Below are positions 38,654-48,606 of a stretch of 64,000 bases of DNA, piece after piece. The position numbers and the translations under genes are program-made. Under the pieces are notes generated by a model. The model worked only from the letters and a program-made list of their open reading frames with translations, was not told where the DNA came from and did not search any database. Source of the DNA: Acetobacter oryzifermentans (GTDB taxonomy: Bacteria; Pseudomonadota; Alphaproteobacteria; Acetobacterales; Acetobacteraceae); assembly GCF_001628715.1 (NCBI RefSeq), contig NZ_CP011120.1:868001-932000 (forward strand), read 5' to 3'. Each line of letters begins with the position of its first letter. Position 1 is the first letter of the stretch.

Positions 38654-41299
38654 TCAGGCCATGGTCTTCAGGGCTTCACGCACAGCGGCAAATGCAGCAT
38701 CAGCAGCCTGTGCATCCGGGCCACCAGCCTGCGCCATATCGCGCCGCCCGCCGCCACCTTTGCCACCCATGGCGGCACTGGCAGCACGCACAAGGGCTAC
38801 GGCATCCACTTTTTCCACCATTTCCGGGCCAACGGCGGCAACAACGCTGCCTTTGCCATCTGCGGTGGAAATCAGCACCACCACATCGGCATTGCCCTGC
38901 TTGAGAATGGTTTCTGCCAGCCCTTTGAGTTCACGCGGGGGCGTTTCACCCACATTGCGGGTAGCCAGACGTGCCGCGCCAATTTTATCTACACCCGCTG
39001 CGGCCACGTTGCCTGTTGCCAACTGGCGCTGCAAATGGGCAATCTGTTTTTCCATCTGGCGGCGTTCTTCAAGCACTGCGGCCAAACGCTCTGGCGCATC
39101 GGCCACAGAAACCTTCATCATGGTGGCCATCTGTGTCAGGCGCTGTTCGTTGGAAACAGTAAGATCCTGCGCAGCTTTGCCTGCAACGGCTTCAATACGC
39201 CGCACACCGGCGGAAACGCCGTTTTCCGAAACAATACGGAACTGCCCGATATCCCCCGTGCGGTTGACGTGCGTGCCGCCGCACAGCTCCATAGACCACG
39301 GGGCCTTGTTGTCTGCACCAGCACCCATGGAAACCACGCGCACTTCATCACCGTATTTTTCACCAAACAGGGCGGTGGCCCCTTCGGCAATGGCTTCATC
39401 CGGTGTCATGGAGCGTGTGACAACCTGCGAGTTCTCGCGGATACGGTTGTTCACTTCTGCCTCAATGGCGGCCAGTTCCTCATCCGTAATCGGGCGGGGT
39501 TGGCTTACATCAAAGCGGAGGCGTTCGGCCGTGTTCAGGCTACCTTTCTGCGCCACATGCGCACCTAAATGGCGGCGGAGGGCTTCGTGCAGCAGGTGGG
39601 TGGCGGAGTGATGCGCGCGAATGGCGCTGCGGCGGTCATGATCCACCGTAGCGGTTACAGCCATGCCGGGGCGCAGCGTGCCTTCTGTTACCGTGCCGTA
39701 ATGCACGATCAGATCCCCTGCTTTTTTCTGCGTATCCGTAATGGCAACTTTAACACCAGAGGCTGTTAGAAAGCCTGTATCCCCCGCCTGACCACCGCTT
39801 TCACCATAGAAAGGGGTTTGGTTCAGCAGCACGGCCACTTCAGATCCAACCGGGGCTTCTTTCAGGAATGCATTGCCAGCAATAACGGCCTGAACTTCAC
39901 CATCCGCCTGTTCTGTGCTGTAGCCCAGAAATTCGGAAGCCCCGAACTTGTCTCGTGCTTCAAACCAGATGGTTTCTACAGCTGTATCGCCAGAGCCTGT
40001 CCAAGCTGCGCGGGCGCGCTGGCGCTGCACAGACATGGCATCTTCAAACCCTTTAACGTCCACATCATGGCCAGAACCGCGCAGGGCATCCTGCGTAAGA
40101 TCTAGCGGGAAGCCGAACGTATCATACAAACGGAAGGCCACATCACCCGGCAGGGGCGCACCACTGGCCAGATGAGATTTTTCTTCTTCCAGCAAGTGCA
40201 GGCCACGATCCAGCATGGCTTTAAAGCGTTCTTCCTCACCACGCATGGTTTCACGGATAAGGGCTTCACCATGCACCAGTTCAGGATACGCGCCACCCAT
40301 CTGCTGAATAAGGGCAGGAAGGAGCTTGTAGAAGGTGGGTTCTGTGGTGCCCATCATGTGCAGGTGGCGCATGGCGCGGCGCATGATGCGGCGCAGCACA
40401 TAGCCTCGGCCATCCTTGGAAGGCAGCACGCCATCGGCAATCAGGAAGGCAGTGGAGCGCAGATGGTCGGCCACCACGCGGTGGCTGGCTTTGAATGGGC
40501 CATCAGCAGCCTGATGTGTGAGATCCGCCGAAGCCTGAATAAGGGCTACGAACGTATCTGTATCGTAGTTATCGCGCTTGCCCTGCATGATAGCGGCAAA
40601 GCGTTCCAGCCCCAGCCCTGTATCAATAGAGGGACGCGGCAGAGGAGAACGTGTGCCCGGTGGGTCTTCGAAATACTGCATGAACACGAGGTTCCAGATT
40701 TCGACAAACCGATCCCCATCTTCATCAGGGGAGCCGGGCGGGCCACCGGGAACATCTGGGCCGTGATCGAAAAAGATTTCGGAGCAAGGGCCGCAGGGGC
40801 CGGTATCCCCCATACGCCAGAAGTTATCTGATGTGGGAATGCGGATAATGCGGCTGTCATCCAGCCCGGCAATGGAGCGCCACAGGCCTGCGGCATCTTC
40901 ATCTTCTGCAAAAACGGTGACCAAAAGCTTGTCTTTGGGCAGGTTGAAGCCCTTGGTTACCAAATTCCATGCAAATTCAATCGCTTCGGGTTTGAAGTAA
41001 TCACCGAAGGAGAAATTGCCCATCATTTCAAAAAACGTGTGGTGCCGTGCTGTATAGCCCACATTGTCCAGATCGTTATGCTTACCGCCGGCGCGCACAA
41101 CCTTTTGCGCAGTGGTTGCGCGAGAGTAGGGGCGGGTTTCCTGGCCGGTAAACACATTCTTGAACTGCACCATGCCCGCGTTGGTAAACAGCAGGGTGGG
41201 GTCGTTCTTGGGAACCAGAGACGATGAAGGTACAATCTGGTGACCGTTGCTGGCAAAATACTCCAGAAAAGCGGTGCGAATTTCGTTTGTTGTCAGCAT
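38654..41299 (-). CDS. alaS: Alanine-tRNA ligase
   Basis: Class II synthetase charging tRNA-Ala, with editing. The N-terminal catalytic domain has [19 protein letters not shown], the editing domain has [13 protein letters not shown] and the zinc-site [13 protein letters not shown], and the C-terminal domain ends [14 protein letters not shown] chose ATG at 41299 ([15 protein letters not shown], 881 residues) by alignment with known AlaS starts; the upstream GTG at 41350 adds 17 unconserved residues. The ribosome binding site at either start is weak. Confidence 0.97.
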   Translation of the reverse strand: MLTTNEIRTAFLEYFASNGHQIVPSSSLVPKNDPTLLFTNAGMVQFKNVFTGQETRPYSRATTAQKVVRAGGKHNDLDNVGYTARHHTFFEMMGNFSFGDYFKPEAIEFAWNLVTKGFNLPKDKLLVTVFAEDEDAAGLWRSIAGLDDSRIIRIPTSDNFWRMGDTGPCGPCSEIFFDHGPDVPGGPPGSPDEDGDRFVEIWNLVFMQYFEDPPGTRSPLPRPSIDTGLGLERFAAIMQGKRDNYDTDTFVALIQASADLTHQAADGPFKASHRVVADHLRSTAFLIADGVLPSKDGRGYVLRRIMRRAMRHLHMMGTTEPTFYKLLPALIQQMGGAYPELVHGEALIRETMRGEEERFKAMLDRGLHLLEEEKSHLASGAPLPGDVAFRLYDTFGFPLDLTQDALRGSGHDVDVKGFEDAMSVQRQRARAAWTGSGDTAVETIWFEARDKFGASEFLGYSTEQADGEVQAVIAGNAFLKEAPVGSEVAVLLNQTPFYGESGGQAGDTGFLTASGVKVAITDTQKKAGDLIVHYGTVTEGTLRPGMAVTATVDHDRRSAIRAHHSATHLLHEALRRHLGAHVAQKGSLNTAERLRFDVSQPRPITDEELAAIEAEVNNRIRENSQVVTRSMTPDEAIAEGATALFGEKYGDEVRVVSMGAGADNKAPWSMELCGGTHVNRTGDIGQFRIVSENGVSAGVRRIEAVAGKAAQDLTVSNEQRLTQMATMMKVSVADAPERLAAVLEERRQMEKQIAHLQRQLATGNVAAAGVDKIGAARLATRNVGETPPRELKGLAETILKQGNADVVVLISTADGKGSVVAAVGPEMVEKVDAVALVRAASAAMGGKGGGGRRDMAQAGGPDAQAADAAFAAVREALKTMA

Positions 41300-41471
41300 G
41301 GCGTGAGGCAGACGATCCTGAAACTGGTTGGGCACGTGATGCTTCCACACTTGCGGAAAGGGGCCTCACGGCCAGATGAAAACGGCAAGGTTCTCTTAAC
41401 CTGTGTTCCAGATGTAGCGCACACTGCGCTGATCTGAAAGAGGGCAGAGAATGGCCCGTGATATGGCTAAA

Positions 41472-41975
41472 TTACGTATCAGAGGTTTGATGCGAAGTTG
41501 GCGGTGAAATTTCCACCGACATTTCCGCCAGTTCCAGCGCAGAAGCTGGCGGTTTTTCCCGAAAGACTACTTTCTGGCTCATGCTGAAATTGGCCAGCAT
41601 GCCTGCCCCGGCTCCTGCGGCCAGCGCAATAATGGGGTGCTGCATGCAAAACGGGAAAATATAGAAAAGCAGGTAAACCGTGCCGCGGTTTAGAAAAAAA
41701 CCAAGGCTGTTGGCACTCAGGAATCTGAGCCACTGAAGCACAGGGTGTTCATGGTGGCCTGCGCCTTTGAATGTCCAGATTCGGTTAAAAATCCAGTTAA
41801 GCGTGGCGGCTACAAAATACGCCACCAATGTTGCAGGCGTAAGCCCGATAAGAGGGCGCAATGCGTAAACGGTGCCAGAATCCCACAAAAAACCAAGGCT
41901 GCCCACCATGCCAAACTTTATCAGGCGGATAAGCTTGGTTGTAGCGGCGGAAGCAGAAGGGGGCGCAGTGTTCAT
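41472..41975 (-). CDS. GtrA family membrane protein
   Basis: The 167-residue product has four membrane helices in the GtrA arrangement: IKFGMVGSLGFLWDSGTVYAL opens the first and YFVAATLNWIFNRIWTFK follows, with a shorter second half-repeat. GtrA proteins are linked to flipping or transfer of sugar-lipid intermediates for cell-surface polysaccharides. No glycosyltransferase partner gene is nearby. ATG at 41975 is chosen; a longer version would run into the upstream terminator region. Confidence 0.88.
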   Translation of the reverse strand: MNTAPPSASAATTKLIRLIKFGMVGSLGFLWDSGTVYALRPLIGLTPATLVAYFVAATLNWIFNRIWTFKGAGHHEHPVLQWLRFLSANSLGFFLNRGTVYLLFYIFPFCMQHPIIALAAGAGAGMLANFSMSQKVVFREKPPASALELAEMSVEISPPTSHQTSDT

Positions 41976-42015
41976 GGCATAAAGCTTTAAACTGGAATGC
42001 AGAAAAAGCAGACAT

Positions 42016-42051
42016 AAAAAAAGAGGTGCCCGAAGGCACCCCTTTCTTTTT
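42016..42051. terminator. Terminator of the OmpA-family gene
   Basis: On the minus strand GGGGTGCC-TTCG-GGCACCTC forms an 8-bp stem with a stable UUCG loop, followed by a run of T. It lies 22 bases after the stop of the gene at 42073-43203. Confidence 0.88.
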
Positions 42052-42072
42052 CCGAAACCGGAAGCAGGCCGA

Positions 42073-43203
42073 TTAGTGGAGGATGATTTCCACGCGACGG
42101 TTCTGCGGTTCGCGAGTGTTCGGGCCGGTCGGAACCAGCGGGTGAGCTTCACCGTAACCGTGCACGTCAATGGCGGAAGCCGGAACGCCGTCACGGATCA
42201 GTTCTGCCTTCACGCTGTCAGCACGACGCAGGGACAGACCCAAGTTGTACTTTTCACCGCGCGGGCCGGGGTGAGCCGCGGAGTTATCGGTGTAACCGTT
42301 AACTTCGATGCGGGTTGTCTGAACGTGGGTGGAAGCCTGAGCAGCTTCTGCCACGATCTGGCGAGCGCGAGCGGTCAGGACAGACTTATCCCAATCGAAG
42401 AACACCAGGTAGGAACGAGCTGGCAGCGGAGCCGGAGCAGCAACAACCGGAGCCGGCGGCGGCGGCGGCGGAGCCGTATCGAACGCATAACGCAGGCCCA
42501 GAATGAACTGGTGGTTGAAGCGGTGATCGAAGTTCACGTTACCGCCGGTGCCCTTGGAACCGGAGTAGTGGAATGCACCGTCAGAGAAGGAGCCCGGCTG
42601 ACCGATCATGCGGTATTCCGTGGTCACCTGGAAGCCCGGGATGCCTGTGTCGTAAGCGGCACCGACGATACCCTGGTAAGCGAAGCCACCGTTTGTGCCA
42701 CCGATGCGGGTATGACCAGCGCCGTGAGCATAGTTGGTGTCAATCGGGTTGTAGTGCTGCCACAGGTAACCGGCACCAACACCAACAAACGGCGTGACAG
42801 GTGCATCAATACCGAACTGCTTCAGGTCGATATCATACAGCACGTTCACGAAACCGCCGTAGGACTGGTCGGAACCACGGGTATGGCCAGGAAGGGATGT
42901 GCCCGGACGGTGGTCAATGTTGGAGTAGTTGTAAACGCCTTCAACTTCAGCGCGCAGGCCGTTGCCGAAGCCCCAACCAAACGCACCAAAACCGGTGAAG
43001 CCGGTGTTGTGGCGCAGCTGAGAGGAGGTTCCACCCGGAGGGGCGCCAGCAGCGTTTGCACCGTTCAGGTGAGCGTGCTGATTCTGAACCAGGTTATAAC
43101 CACCGGCCACGTTTACATACGGGCCTGTAATCGTGGTGGCAGATGCGGCCGCCGGAGCCGCTGCCATCAGTGTCGTTGCAAGTAACGCCGTGCGGAGACG
43201 CAT
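42073..43203 (-). CDS. OmpA-family outer-membrane protein
   Basis: Signal peptide (about 1-22, ending ASA), an N-terminal beta-barrel of about 220 residues (GWGFGNGLRAEVEGVYNYS, VGVGAGYLW, RMIGQPGSF), a Pro-rich hinge (PPPPPPAPVVAAPAP), and a C-terminal OmpA peptidoglycan-binding domain (VFFDWDKSVL, VNGYTDNSA, NLGLSLRRADSVK, NRRVEIILH). It tethers the outer membrane to peptidoglycan. Codon use is strongly biased to a few C-ending codons, suggesting high expression. A GAGGACC ribosome binding site precedes ATG 43203, and a clear terminator follows. Confidence 0.93.
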   Translation of the reverse strand: MRLRTALLATTLMAAAPAAASATTITGPYVNVAGGYNLVQNQHAHLNGANAAGAPPGGTSSQLRHNTGFTGFGAFGWGFGNGLRAEVEGVYNYSNIDHRPGTSLPGHTRGSDQSYGGFVNVLYDIDLKQFGIDAPVTPFVGVGAGYLWQHYNPIDTNYAHGAGHTRIGGTNGGFAYQGIVGAAYDTGIPGFQVTTEYRMIGQPGSFSDGAFHYSGSKGTGGNVNFDHRFNHQFILGLRYAFDTAPPPPPPAPVVAAPAPLPARSYLVFFDWDKSVLTARARQIVAEAAQASTHVQTTRIEVNGYTDNSAAHPGPRGEKYNLGLSLRRADSVKAELIRDGVPASAIDVHGYGEAHPLVPTGPNTREPQNRRVEIILH

Positions 43204-43520
43204 TTTTTGGTCCTCAATATTTCATCTGTTCGACTAACCCACCAACCATTTCAGCGGGCAGGTCCAGCTAGATGCCTAAAGCCGTATAAAACGATCAGTT
43301 CCAAAATAGAAACCCGAAGCTTCATACTCTTAGTGATTACAAGCCATAACCGTGTTGTATTTGCAACAGTTCATTTCGTGGGACGAATATGTTTCTGACG
43401 CAAAAGTATTTCCACGGTTTCTGGCTCTTTCCATAACATGTTGCAAAAGCATGTATCTCGCCCTCATTCTCGTCTGATTAAGGCGGAATTGCGGCAAGGT
43501 GACACATTTACAACCCGATA
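43204..43520. other. Intergenic leader of the OmpA-family gene
   Basis: About 317 bases with no recognised ORF or structured RNA. The minus strand must hold the promoter and a long 5' untranslated region of the OmpA-family gene, but I could not place -35 and -10 boxes with confidence. The left end of the aroKB terminator begins at 43521. Confidence 0.4.
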
Positions 43521-43552
43521 CTTAAAAGCGGCTGTGTGTAGCCGCTTTTAAG
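43521..43552. terminator. Palindromic terminator overlapping the aroKB stop
   Basis: CTTAAAAGCGGCT and AGCCGCTTTTAAG form a perfect 13-bp stem with a 6-base loop. The aroKB stop codon (43548-43550) lies inside the right arm, so the hairpin forms as translation ends. Confidence 0.75.
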
Positions 43553-45281
43553 CCACGCTACCGTCTGCTTCCAACACCTCTTTTACGGCTGTTGCGGGTA
43601 CATCCCGCGTGGTGAATGCCTGACCGATTCCGTGTGCCAGCACGAAGGAAAGGCGCCCATCCTGCATCTTCTTATCGCGCTGCATATGGGCCATGAGATC
43701 CTGCGTGCGGAAGGTGTGGGGCAGATCCCGGATGTGTGCGGGCATACCCAAGGCTTCCAGATGGCGATTCACGCGTTCCATATCCGCGCGGGGACACAGG
43801 CCTAAACGGACGGAAAGCGCAAAAGCCAGATTCAGGCCGATGGAAACAGCCTCTCCATGTAAAAGGCGGCCATCATAACCCAGTTCGGCTTCTAGTGCAT
43901 GGCCAAATGTGTGGCCCAGATTGAGCAGGGCGCGGCCATTGCTTTTTTGTTGCTCGCGCTCATCGGCCGCCACAACGCGGGCTTTAAAGGCGCAAGCCTG
44001 CTGTACGGCCATTGCCAGTGCTTCGGGGTCTTGGTCCAGCACGGCGGCGCCGTTTTCTTCGCACCATGCAAACAGTGCTTCATCCCCAATCAGTCCGGAC
44101 TTCACAATTTCGGCATAACCAGCCACCAGCTCACGGCGCGGCAAGGTTGCAAGGGTAGAAACATCTGCCAGCACGCAAAGTGGTTGATGAAACGCCCCCA
44201 ACAGATTCTTGCCCCAACGGGTGTTGATGCCCGTTTTGCCCCCAACCGAAGAATCGACTTGAGAGAGCAGCGTGGTTGGAATTTGCACAAAAGGCAGACC
44301 CCGCAGCGTGGTAGCCGCCACGAATCCGGCCAGATCCCCCACCACGCCGCCACCCAGCGCAATAATGCTGGTGCGGCGTTCTATGCCGTGCTCCAGAATG
44401 TTGTTTGTCAGTTTTTGATACATTTCCAGACACTTGGTCTGTTCCCCCGGCGGCACGCGCAGGCTGCGGGAGGTAATGCCGGTTTCCGCCAAGGCGGTTT
44501 CCAACTGATGCAGGTAGCGCGGCGCCACGTTTTCATCTGTAATAATGACAACGTTTTTCTGCGGCAGCACCGGGGCCAGCAAGGCACCCGCGCGGCTGAT
44601 CAGATTCGTGCCGATCACCACATCATAGGATGTATGCGCCAAGGTAACAGGTAACCTTAACGGACGGCGCGAAAGGGCAAGGGCTTCCATAACGCGCGTG
44701 GTTGTGTGCTCCACGTTGTTGTCTCCACAATCAACAATAATATCCGCCTCGGCGTAAACCGGATGACGGATGGCCATAAGGTTTTCCAGCACGTCACGCG
44801 GGGATGTCGTGTTTAAAAGCGGGCGATGCGTGCGCCCGCTAACACGGCGCACCAGCACGGGCAGGGGGCAACGCAGCCAGATGGAAACTGCACGCTCACG
44901 CACCAAGGCGCGGGTGGTGGAATCCATAAACGCGCCGCCGCCAGTGGCCAGTACCATGGGGGGGCCTTCCAGCAACCTGCGAATCACCCGCCGTTCTCCA
45001 TCACGAAAAGCGGCTTCACCGTACAGGCGAAAAACATCTGCAATAGAGCAGCCCGCCGCGCGTTCTATTTCTACATCGGCATCAACAAATGGCAGCCCCA
45101 GCCGCGTGGCGAGGGGGCGGCCAATGGTGGTTTTTCCTGCCCCCATAAGGCCGACAAGCACAATGCTGCGGCCAAAGGGGATGATGCCAGAACCGTGGCT
45201 ACGGCTGACCCGTTCCAGATCAAGCGGAATGGGCGGCGGGTCCGTTGTTTCGGAGTGGGGAGAAGAGATACGTGATGACAT
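43548..45281 (-). CDS. Fused shikimate kinase/3-dehydroquinate synthase
   Basis: One chain carries two steps of aromatic amino-acid synthesis. The shikimate kinase domain (about 38-200) has Walker [13 protein letters not shown] (Lys50) and the substrate motif GGGAFMD. The 3-dehydroquinate synthase domain (about 215-570) has [15 protein letters not shown] for NAD, and the metal ligands in [18 protein letters not shown] and [11 protein letters not shown] chose ATG at 45281 (577 residues); the longer reading to 45431 overlaps the divergent small-protein gene. Elsewhere these are usually two adjacent genes, aroK and aroB. Confidence 0.95.
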   Translation of the reverse strand: MSSRISSPHSETTDPPPIPLDLERVSRSHGSGIIPFGRSIVLVGLMGAGKTTIGRPLATRLGLPFVDADVEIERAAGCSIADVFRLYGEAAFRDGERRVIRRLLEGPPMVLATGGGAFMDSTTRALVRERAVSIWLRCPLPVLVRRVSGRTHRPLLNTTSPRDVLENLMAIRHPVYAEADIIVDCGDNNVEHTTTRVMEALALSRRPLRLPVTLAHTSYDVVIGTNLISRAGALLAPVLPQKNVVIITDENVAPRYLHQLETALAETGITSRSLRVPPGEQTKCLEMYQKLTNNILEHGIERRTSIIALGGGVVGDLAGFVAATTLRGLPFVQIPTTLLSQVDSSVGGKTGINTRWGKNLLGAFHQPLCVLADVSTLATLPRRELVAGYAEIVKSGLIGDEALFAWCEENGAAVLDQDPEALAMAVQQACAFKARVVAADEREQQKSNGRALLNLGHTFGHALEAELGYDGRLLHGEAVSIGLNLAFALSVRLGLCPRADMERVNRHLEALGMPAHIRDLPHTFRTQDLMAHMQRDKKMQDGRLSFVLAHGIGQAFTTRDVPATAVKEVLEADGSVA

Positions 45282-45343
45282 GGAACACAGCTTAACATAC
45301 AGCAGACAGAACACACCTATATCAGTTAAGGGAGCCAAGCTGC

Positions 45344-45682
45344 ATGAACCGCACGGTTCTGATTGTTGCCGCCGCAGTGTTTGCGGTTGTTCTGGGCGGT
45401 TTTGCCGCGCTGGGCCTAAGCGCACACCCACCAGTCCCCCAGCCAGTGCATCGTGATCTGCCGCTGGCTACCCCGGCCATATCTGCCGCTGCTACCAGCG
45501 TGGCGGTGCCTGCCGCACCTCCGGCCCCGGTGGTTTCTGCTGTTGTGCCAGCAGCGCCTGCCCAGCCCACCATCACGCCTGCTGCGCCTGCTGCCCCGCC
45601 TGCGGCTGTTGCGCCGCCACCGCCTGTGGCCCCTCCGCCACCGGTTGCCGCTCCGGCCCCGGCAGCACCTGCACATCCGTAA
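45344..45682 (+). CDS. Small Pro/Ala-rich membrane-anchored protein
   Basis: A 112-residue product with one N-terminal membrane helix (about 4-26) followed by a low-complexity tail of alternating Pro, Ala and Val (such as [17 protein letters not shown]). No domain is recognised. The tail would be periplasmic and extended. The stop lies three bases before the xerD start, so translation is likely coupled, which supports it being a real gene. Function unknown. Confidence 0.6.
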   Translation: MNRTVLIVAAAVFAVVLGGFAALGLSAHPPVPQPVHRDLPLATPAISAAATSVAVPAAPPAPVVSAVVPAAPAQPTITPAAPAAPPAAVAPPPPVAPPPPVAAPAPAAPAHP

Positions 45683-45685
45683 GCC

Positions 45686-46606
45686 ATGATAAGTGGGGGC
45701 GTTGATCTTTTTTTGGAGATGCTGGCTGCCGAGCGCGCAGCCGCCCCCAACACGCTGGCTGCGTATGAAGCAGACCTAACCTCCTGCGCTGAAAGTCTGG
45801 CGCGGGAGGGGCAAACCCTGCAAACGGCTACAACCGAGGGGTTGCAGAACTGGATGGCTGCATTGGTAGGCAGCGGGCAGGCGCGGCGCACGGTTGCGCG
45901 GCGTTTGTCCTGCATCCGGCAATTTTATCTGTTTTTGCTGCGTGAAGGCATGCGGGCCGATAACCCGGCGGCGCATCTGGATAGCCCCAAACCCCGCACG
46001 CCTTTGCCGCGTTTTTTATCCGAATCGGAAGTGCTTGCACTGCTGAATGCCTGCGCTGAACCAGATGGGGCATCTTTGCCTAAAAAACGACGCGGTATTT
46101 TGGCCAAGGCAGCGCTGGAGCTGCTGTATGCCTCTGGCTTGCGTATTTCTGAATTATTGGCCTTGCCACGCAAAGCCGTAGCTGGTGACCAGCGGATGAT
46201 TATGGTGCGCGGCAAAGGTGGGCGGGAACGCCTTGTGCCGCTTTCAGATAGCGCGCGGGAAGCCGCACAAGCGCTGCTGGAAGTGGATGCGCATTTGGAA
46301 AGCGCCTTTCTTTTCCCCGGTCGTGACCCTGCAAAACCCATGACACGGCAGGCGTTCGACCGGATTCTGCACACAGTGGCCATACGGGCAGAAATTGATC
46401 CGGCACGTCTTTCTCCCCACGTGCTGCGTCATTCCTTTGCAACGCATTTGCTGGCGCATGGGGCGGATTTGCGGGCTTTGCAGATGTTGCTGGGGCATGC
46501 AGACATCGCCACCACCCAGATTTATACGCACGTGCAGACAGAACGCCTGCAAAAAGCTGTGCAGGCGCATCACCCATTGGCGGCGGATTCTGCCCACACC
46601 AAGTGA
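45686..46606 (+). CDS. xerD: Site-specific tyrosine recombinase XerD
   Basis: Resolves chromosome dimers at dif with a partner XerC. The N-terminal SAM-like domain spans about 1-95. Catalytic residues are Arg153, Lys177, His245, Arg248, His271 and Tyr280, in GLRISELL, RGKGGRERLVP, HVLRHSFATHLL and LGHADIATTQIYTHV. The neighbourhood aroK/aroB-xerD-accA is typical for XerD in alphaproteobacteria, which favours XerD over XerC. Length (306) is normal. Confidence 0.88.
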   Translation: MISGGVDLFLEMLAAERAAAPNTLAAYEADLTSCAESLAREGQTLQTATTEGLQNWMAALVGSGQARRTVARRLSCIRQFYLFLLREGMRADNPAAHLDSPKPRTPLPRFLSESEVLALLNACAEPDGASLPKKRRGILAKAALELLYASGLRISELLALPRKAVAGDQRMIMVRGKGGRERLVPLSDSAREAAQALLEVDAHLESAFLFPGRDPAKPMTRQAFDRILHTVAIRAEIDPARLSPHVLRHSFATHLLAHGADLRALQMLLGHADIATTQIYTHVQTERLQKAVQAHHPLAADSAHTK

Positions 46607-46680
46607 AAAATCGACATTCAGATATGTTTGGTTGCATGAAGTGACTTGGTTTTACACGTCATTGTGCTATCGGCTTCTGC

Positions 46681-47637
46681 ATGCGTCAGTTCCTGGATTT
46701 CGAAAAGCCCGTCGCCGAACTTGAAAACAAGATCGACGAATTGCGGCAAATGACTGACCCTGAAGGGGTCAACATAGAAGAAGAAACGGCCCGTCTTTCT
46801 GAAAAGGCGGAAAAGCACCTGCGTGCCATCTATGCCAAGCTTACGCCGTGGCAGAAGGTGCAGGTGGCCCGCCATGCGCAACGTCCGCACACGCAGGACT
46901 ATGTGAATGCGCTGATAACAGACTTTACGCCGCTGGCGGGGGATCGTCTGTTTGCAGATGATAAAGCTGTTATTGGTGGCATGGGCCGTTTTGACGGCAC
47001 ACCGGTTATGGTGATCGGGACTGAACGCGGTTCAGACCTTGAAACCCGGCTTCAGCATAATTTTGGCATGGCGCGGCCAGAAGGCTACCGCAAGGCGCAA
47101 CGGCTGATGAGAATGGCCGGGCACTTTAACATGCCAATTCTAACATTTATTGATACCGCAGGCGCATGGCCCGGTATTGATGCCGAGCAGCGCGGGCAGG
47201 CCGAAGCCATTGCCCGTTCTATTGCCACCTGTTTTGAAGTGCCCGTACCACTTGTTGCCACCGTAATTGGTGAAGGTGGTTCTGGTGGCGCCGTGGCGCT
47301 GGGTGCGGGTGACCGGGTGATGATGCTGGAAAACGCCATCTACTCCGTTATCTCGCCCGAAGCTTGTGCGTCCATTTTGTGGCGTGATCCCAAGCAGGCC
47401 AGCACGGCAGCAGAAACGCTGCGGCTGACGGCGCAGGATTTGCAGAAGCTGGGGCTGATTGACCGGATTATTCCTGAGCCTGTAGGCGGGGCACAGCGGG
47501 AGCCTGCTGTTGCAATCGAATCTGTGCGCACAGCGCTGACAGAAGAACTTAAAACGCTTCTGCCAATTGCACCGGCACGCCTGAAAGAATTGCGGCGTGA
47601 AAAGTTTCTGGCAATGGGGCGTGAAGCCCTAAGTTAA
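46681..47637 (+). CDS. accA: Acetyl-CoA carboxylase carboxyltransferase subunit alpha
   Basis: With AccD, this subunit transfers carboxyl from biotin to acetyl-CoA to start fatty-acid synthesis. The 318-residue chain begins RQFLDFEKPVAELENKI and contains MPILTFIDTAGAWPG and GEGGSGGAVALGAGD, as in E. coli AccA. It follows xerD by 74 bases. A 9-bp inverted repeat (TTCCTCCCC/GGGGAGGAA at 47649-47683) lies after the stop, without a clear T-run downstream. Confidence 0.96.
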   Translation: MRQFLDFEKPVAELENKIDELRQMTDPEGVNIEEETARLSEKAEKHLRAIYAKLTPWQKVQVARHAQRPHTQDYVNALITDFTPLAGDRLFADDKAVIGGMGRFDGTPVMVIGTERGSDLETRLQHNFGMARPEGYRKAQRLMRMAGHFNMPILTFIDTAGAWPGIDAEQRGQAEAIARSIATCFEVPVPLVATVIGEGGSGGAVALGAGDRVMMLENAIYSVISPEACASILWRDPKQASTAAETLRLTAQDLQKLGLIDRIIPEPVGGAQREPAVAIESVRTALTEELKTLLPIAPARLKELRREKFLAMGREALS

Positions 47638-47692
47638 CACACGCATTTTTCCTCCCCACGAGTGCAAACGCGGCGGGGAGGAAGCCTAGGCG

Positions 47693-48448
47693 TTAGACAG
47701 GCGGCTCTCCTTCTATAGGGGTGCCGCCTTTTGTTTTGATAAGATCATGGATAGCACTGGCGGCTTCTTCCACTTCGGCCCGGTTCTGTCCTTTGGCCAC
47801 AAGGGCCACACCCCGGCGGCCATCTTCCCGGTGGAAAGGGTAGGAGCCGATATCCAGATCCAAAAAGCGATTCTGAATGGCTTCCAGCCCATCGGCCAAC
47901 GTGCCTTCAAAAAGTGATGTGGTGTGCCATGTGCGGGAAAAAACAGGCGCGCCTTTTTGCAGGCTAGGGGCAAGGGCATCAAACATGCCGCGCATAATAC
48001 GCGGTACGCCTGCCATAACGTGCACATTGCCAATGCTAAAGCCGGGCGCGAGTGAAACAGGGTTTACAATGGGTATGGCCCCCTGCGGCAGCTTGGCCAT
48101 ACGCTGGCGGGCAGCGTTAAACTCTTCTGGCCCAAAATAGGTTTCCAGCAGTTTGAAGGTGGGGGGGTGGAACTCCCACGGCACCCCAAAAGCTTCGGCA
48201 ACACAGGGGGCTGTGATGTCATCATGCGTGGGGCCAATGCCGCCGGTGGTAAAAACCTCATCATATTTCGCACGCATTTCTGTCACGGTGCTGATGATGG
48301 TTTCCCGAATATCCGGAATCACACGGATTTCGCGCAGAGGAATCCCCAGTTCACCTAAGCGGAGGGCCAGAAACTGGATGTTTTCATCTTTTGTGCGGCC
48401 GGAAAGGATTTCGTTGCCAATAAGAATAAGGGCGGAGGTGCGGCGCAT
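47693..48448 (-). CDS. CinA-like molybdopterin-binding domain protein
   Basis: The 251-residue protein matches the N-terminal MoCF/CinA domain: ILIGNEILSGRTKDEN near the start and TTGGIGPTHDDITA, a motif for the phosphate of molybdopterin or nucleotides. The C-terminal nicotinamide-nucleotide amidase domain of full CinA is absent. Standalone proteins of this type are common in alphaproteobacteria; possible roles are NMN/ADP-ribose handling, but this is not shown. It is divergent from lysS. Confidence 0.85.
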   Translation of the reverse strand: MRRTSALILIGNEILSGRTKDENIQFLALRLGELGIPLREIRVIPDIRETIISTVTEMRAKYDEVFTTGGIGPTHDDITAPCVAEAFGVPWEFHPPTFKLLETYFGPEEFNAARQRMAKLPQGAIPIVNPVSLAPGFSIGNVHVMAGVPRIMRGMFDALAPSLQKGAPVFSRTWHTTSLFEGTLADGLEAIQNRFLDLDIGSYPFHREDGRRGVALVAKGQNRAEVEEAASAIHDLIKTKGGTPIEGEPPV

Positions 48449-48606
48449 GGGTTGAGCCTGTCCTTTGCTGAAGCCTTCTTGATTTAGGTGTCAAGCATGA
48501 AACGCAGGGCTGTTAACGTCAATGATATGGTAAAATTTGCCCTTATCCTTCCTGTGCTGCGCGTTTTTGGATTGACCGCAGCGTGTCCAGTTCATAGCTT
48601 CCCGCC

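Noticed and set aside
42076..43185. 369-codon open frame antisense to the OmpA-family gene
   Set aside because: The biased codon use of the real gene removes stops in the antisense frame; the product has no recognisable domain or ribosome binding site.
47649..47683. Terminator between accA and the CinA-like gene
   Set aside because: A 9-bp inverted repeat exists, but the T-run lies before, not after, the stem for both directions, so it was not listed as a terminator.
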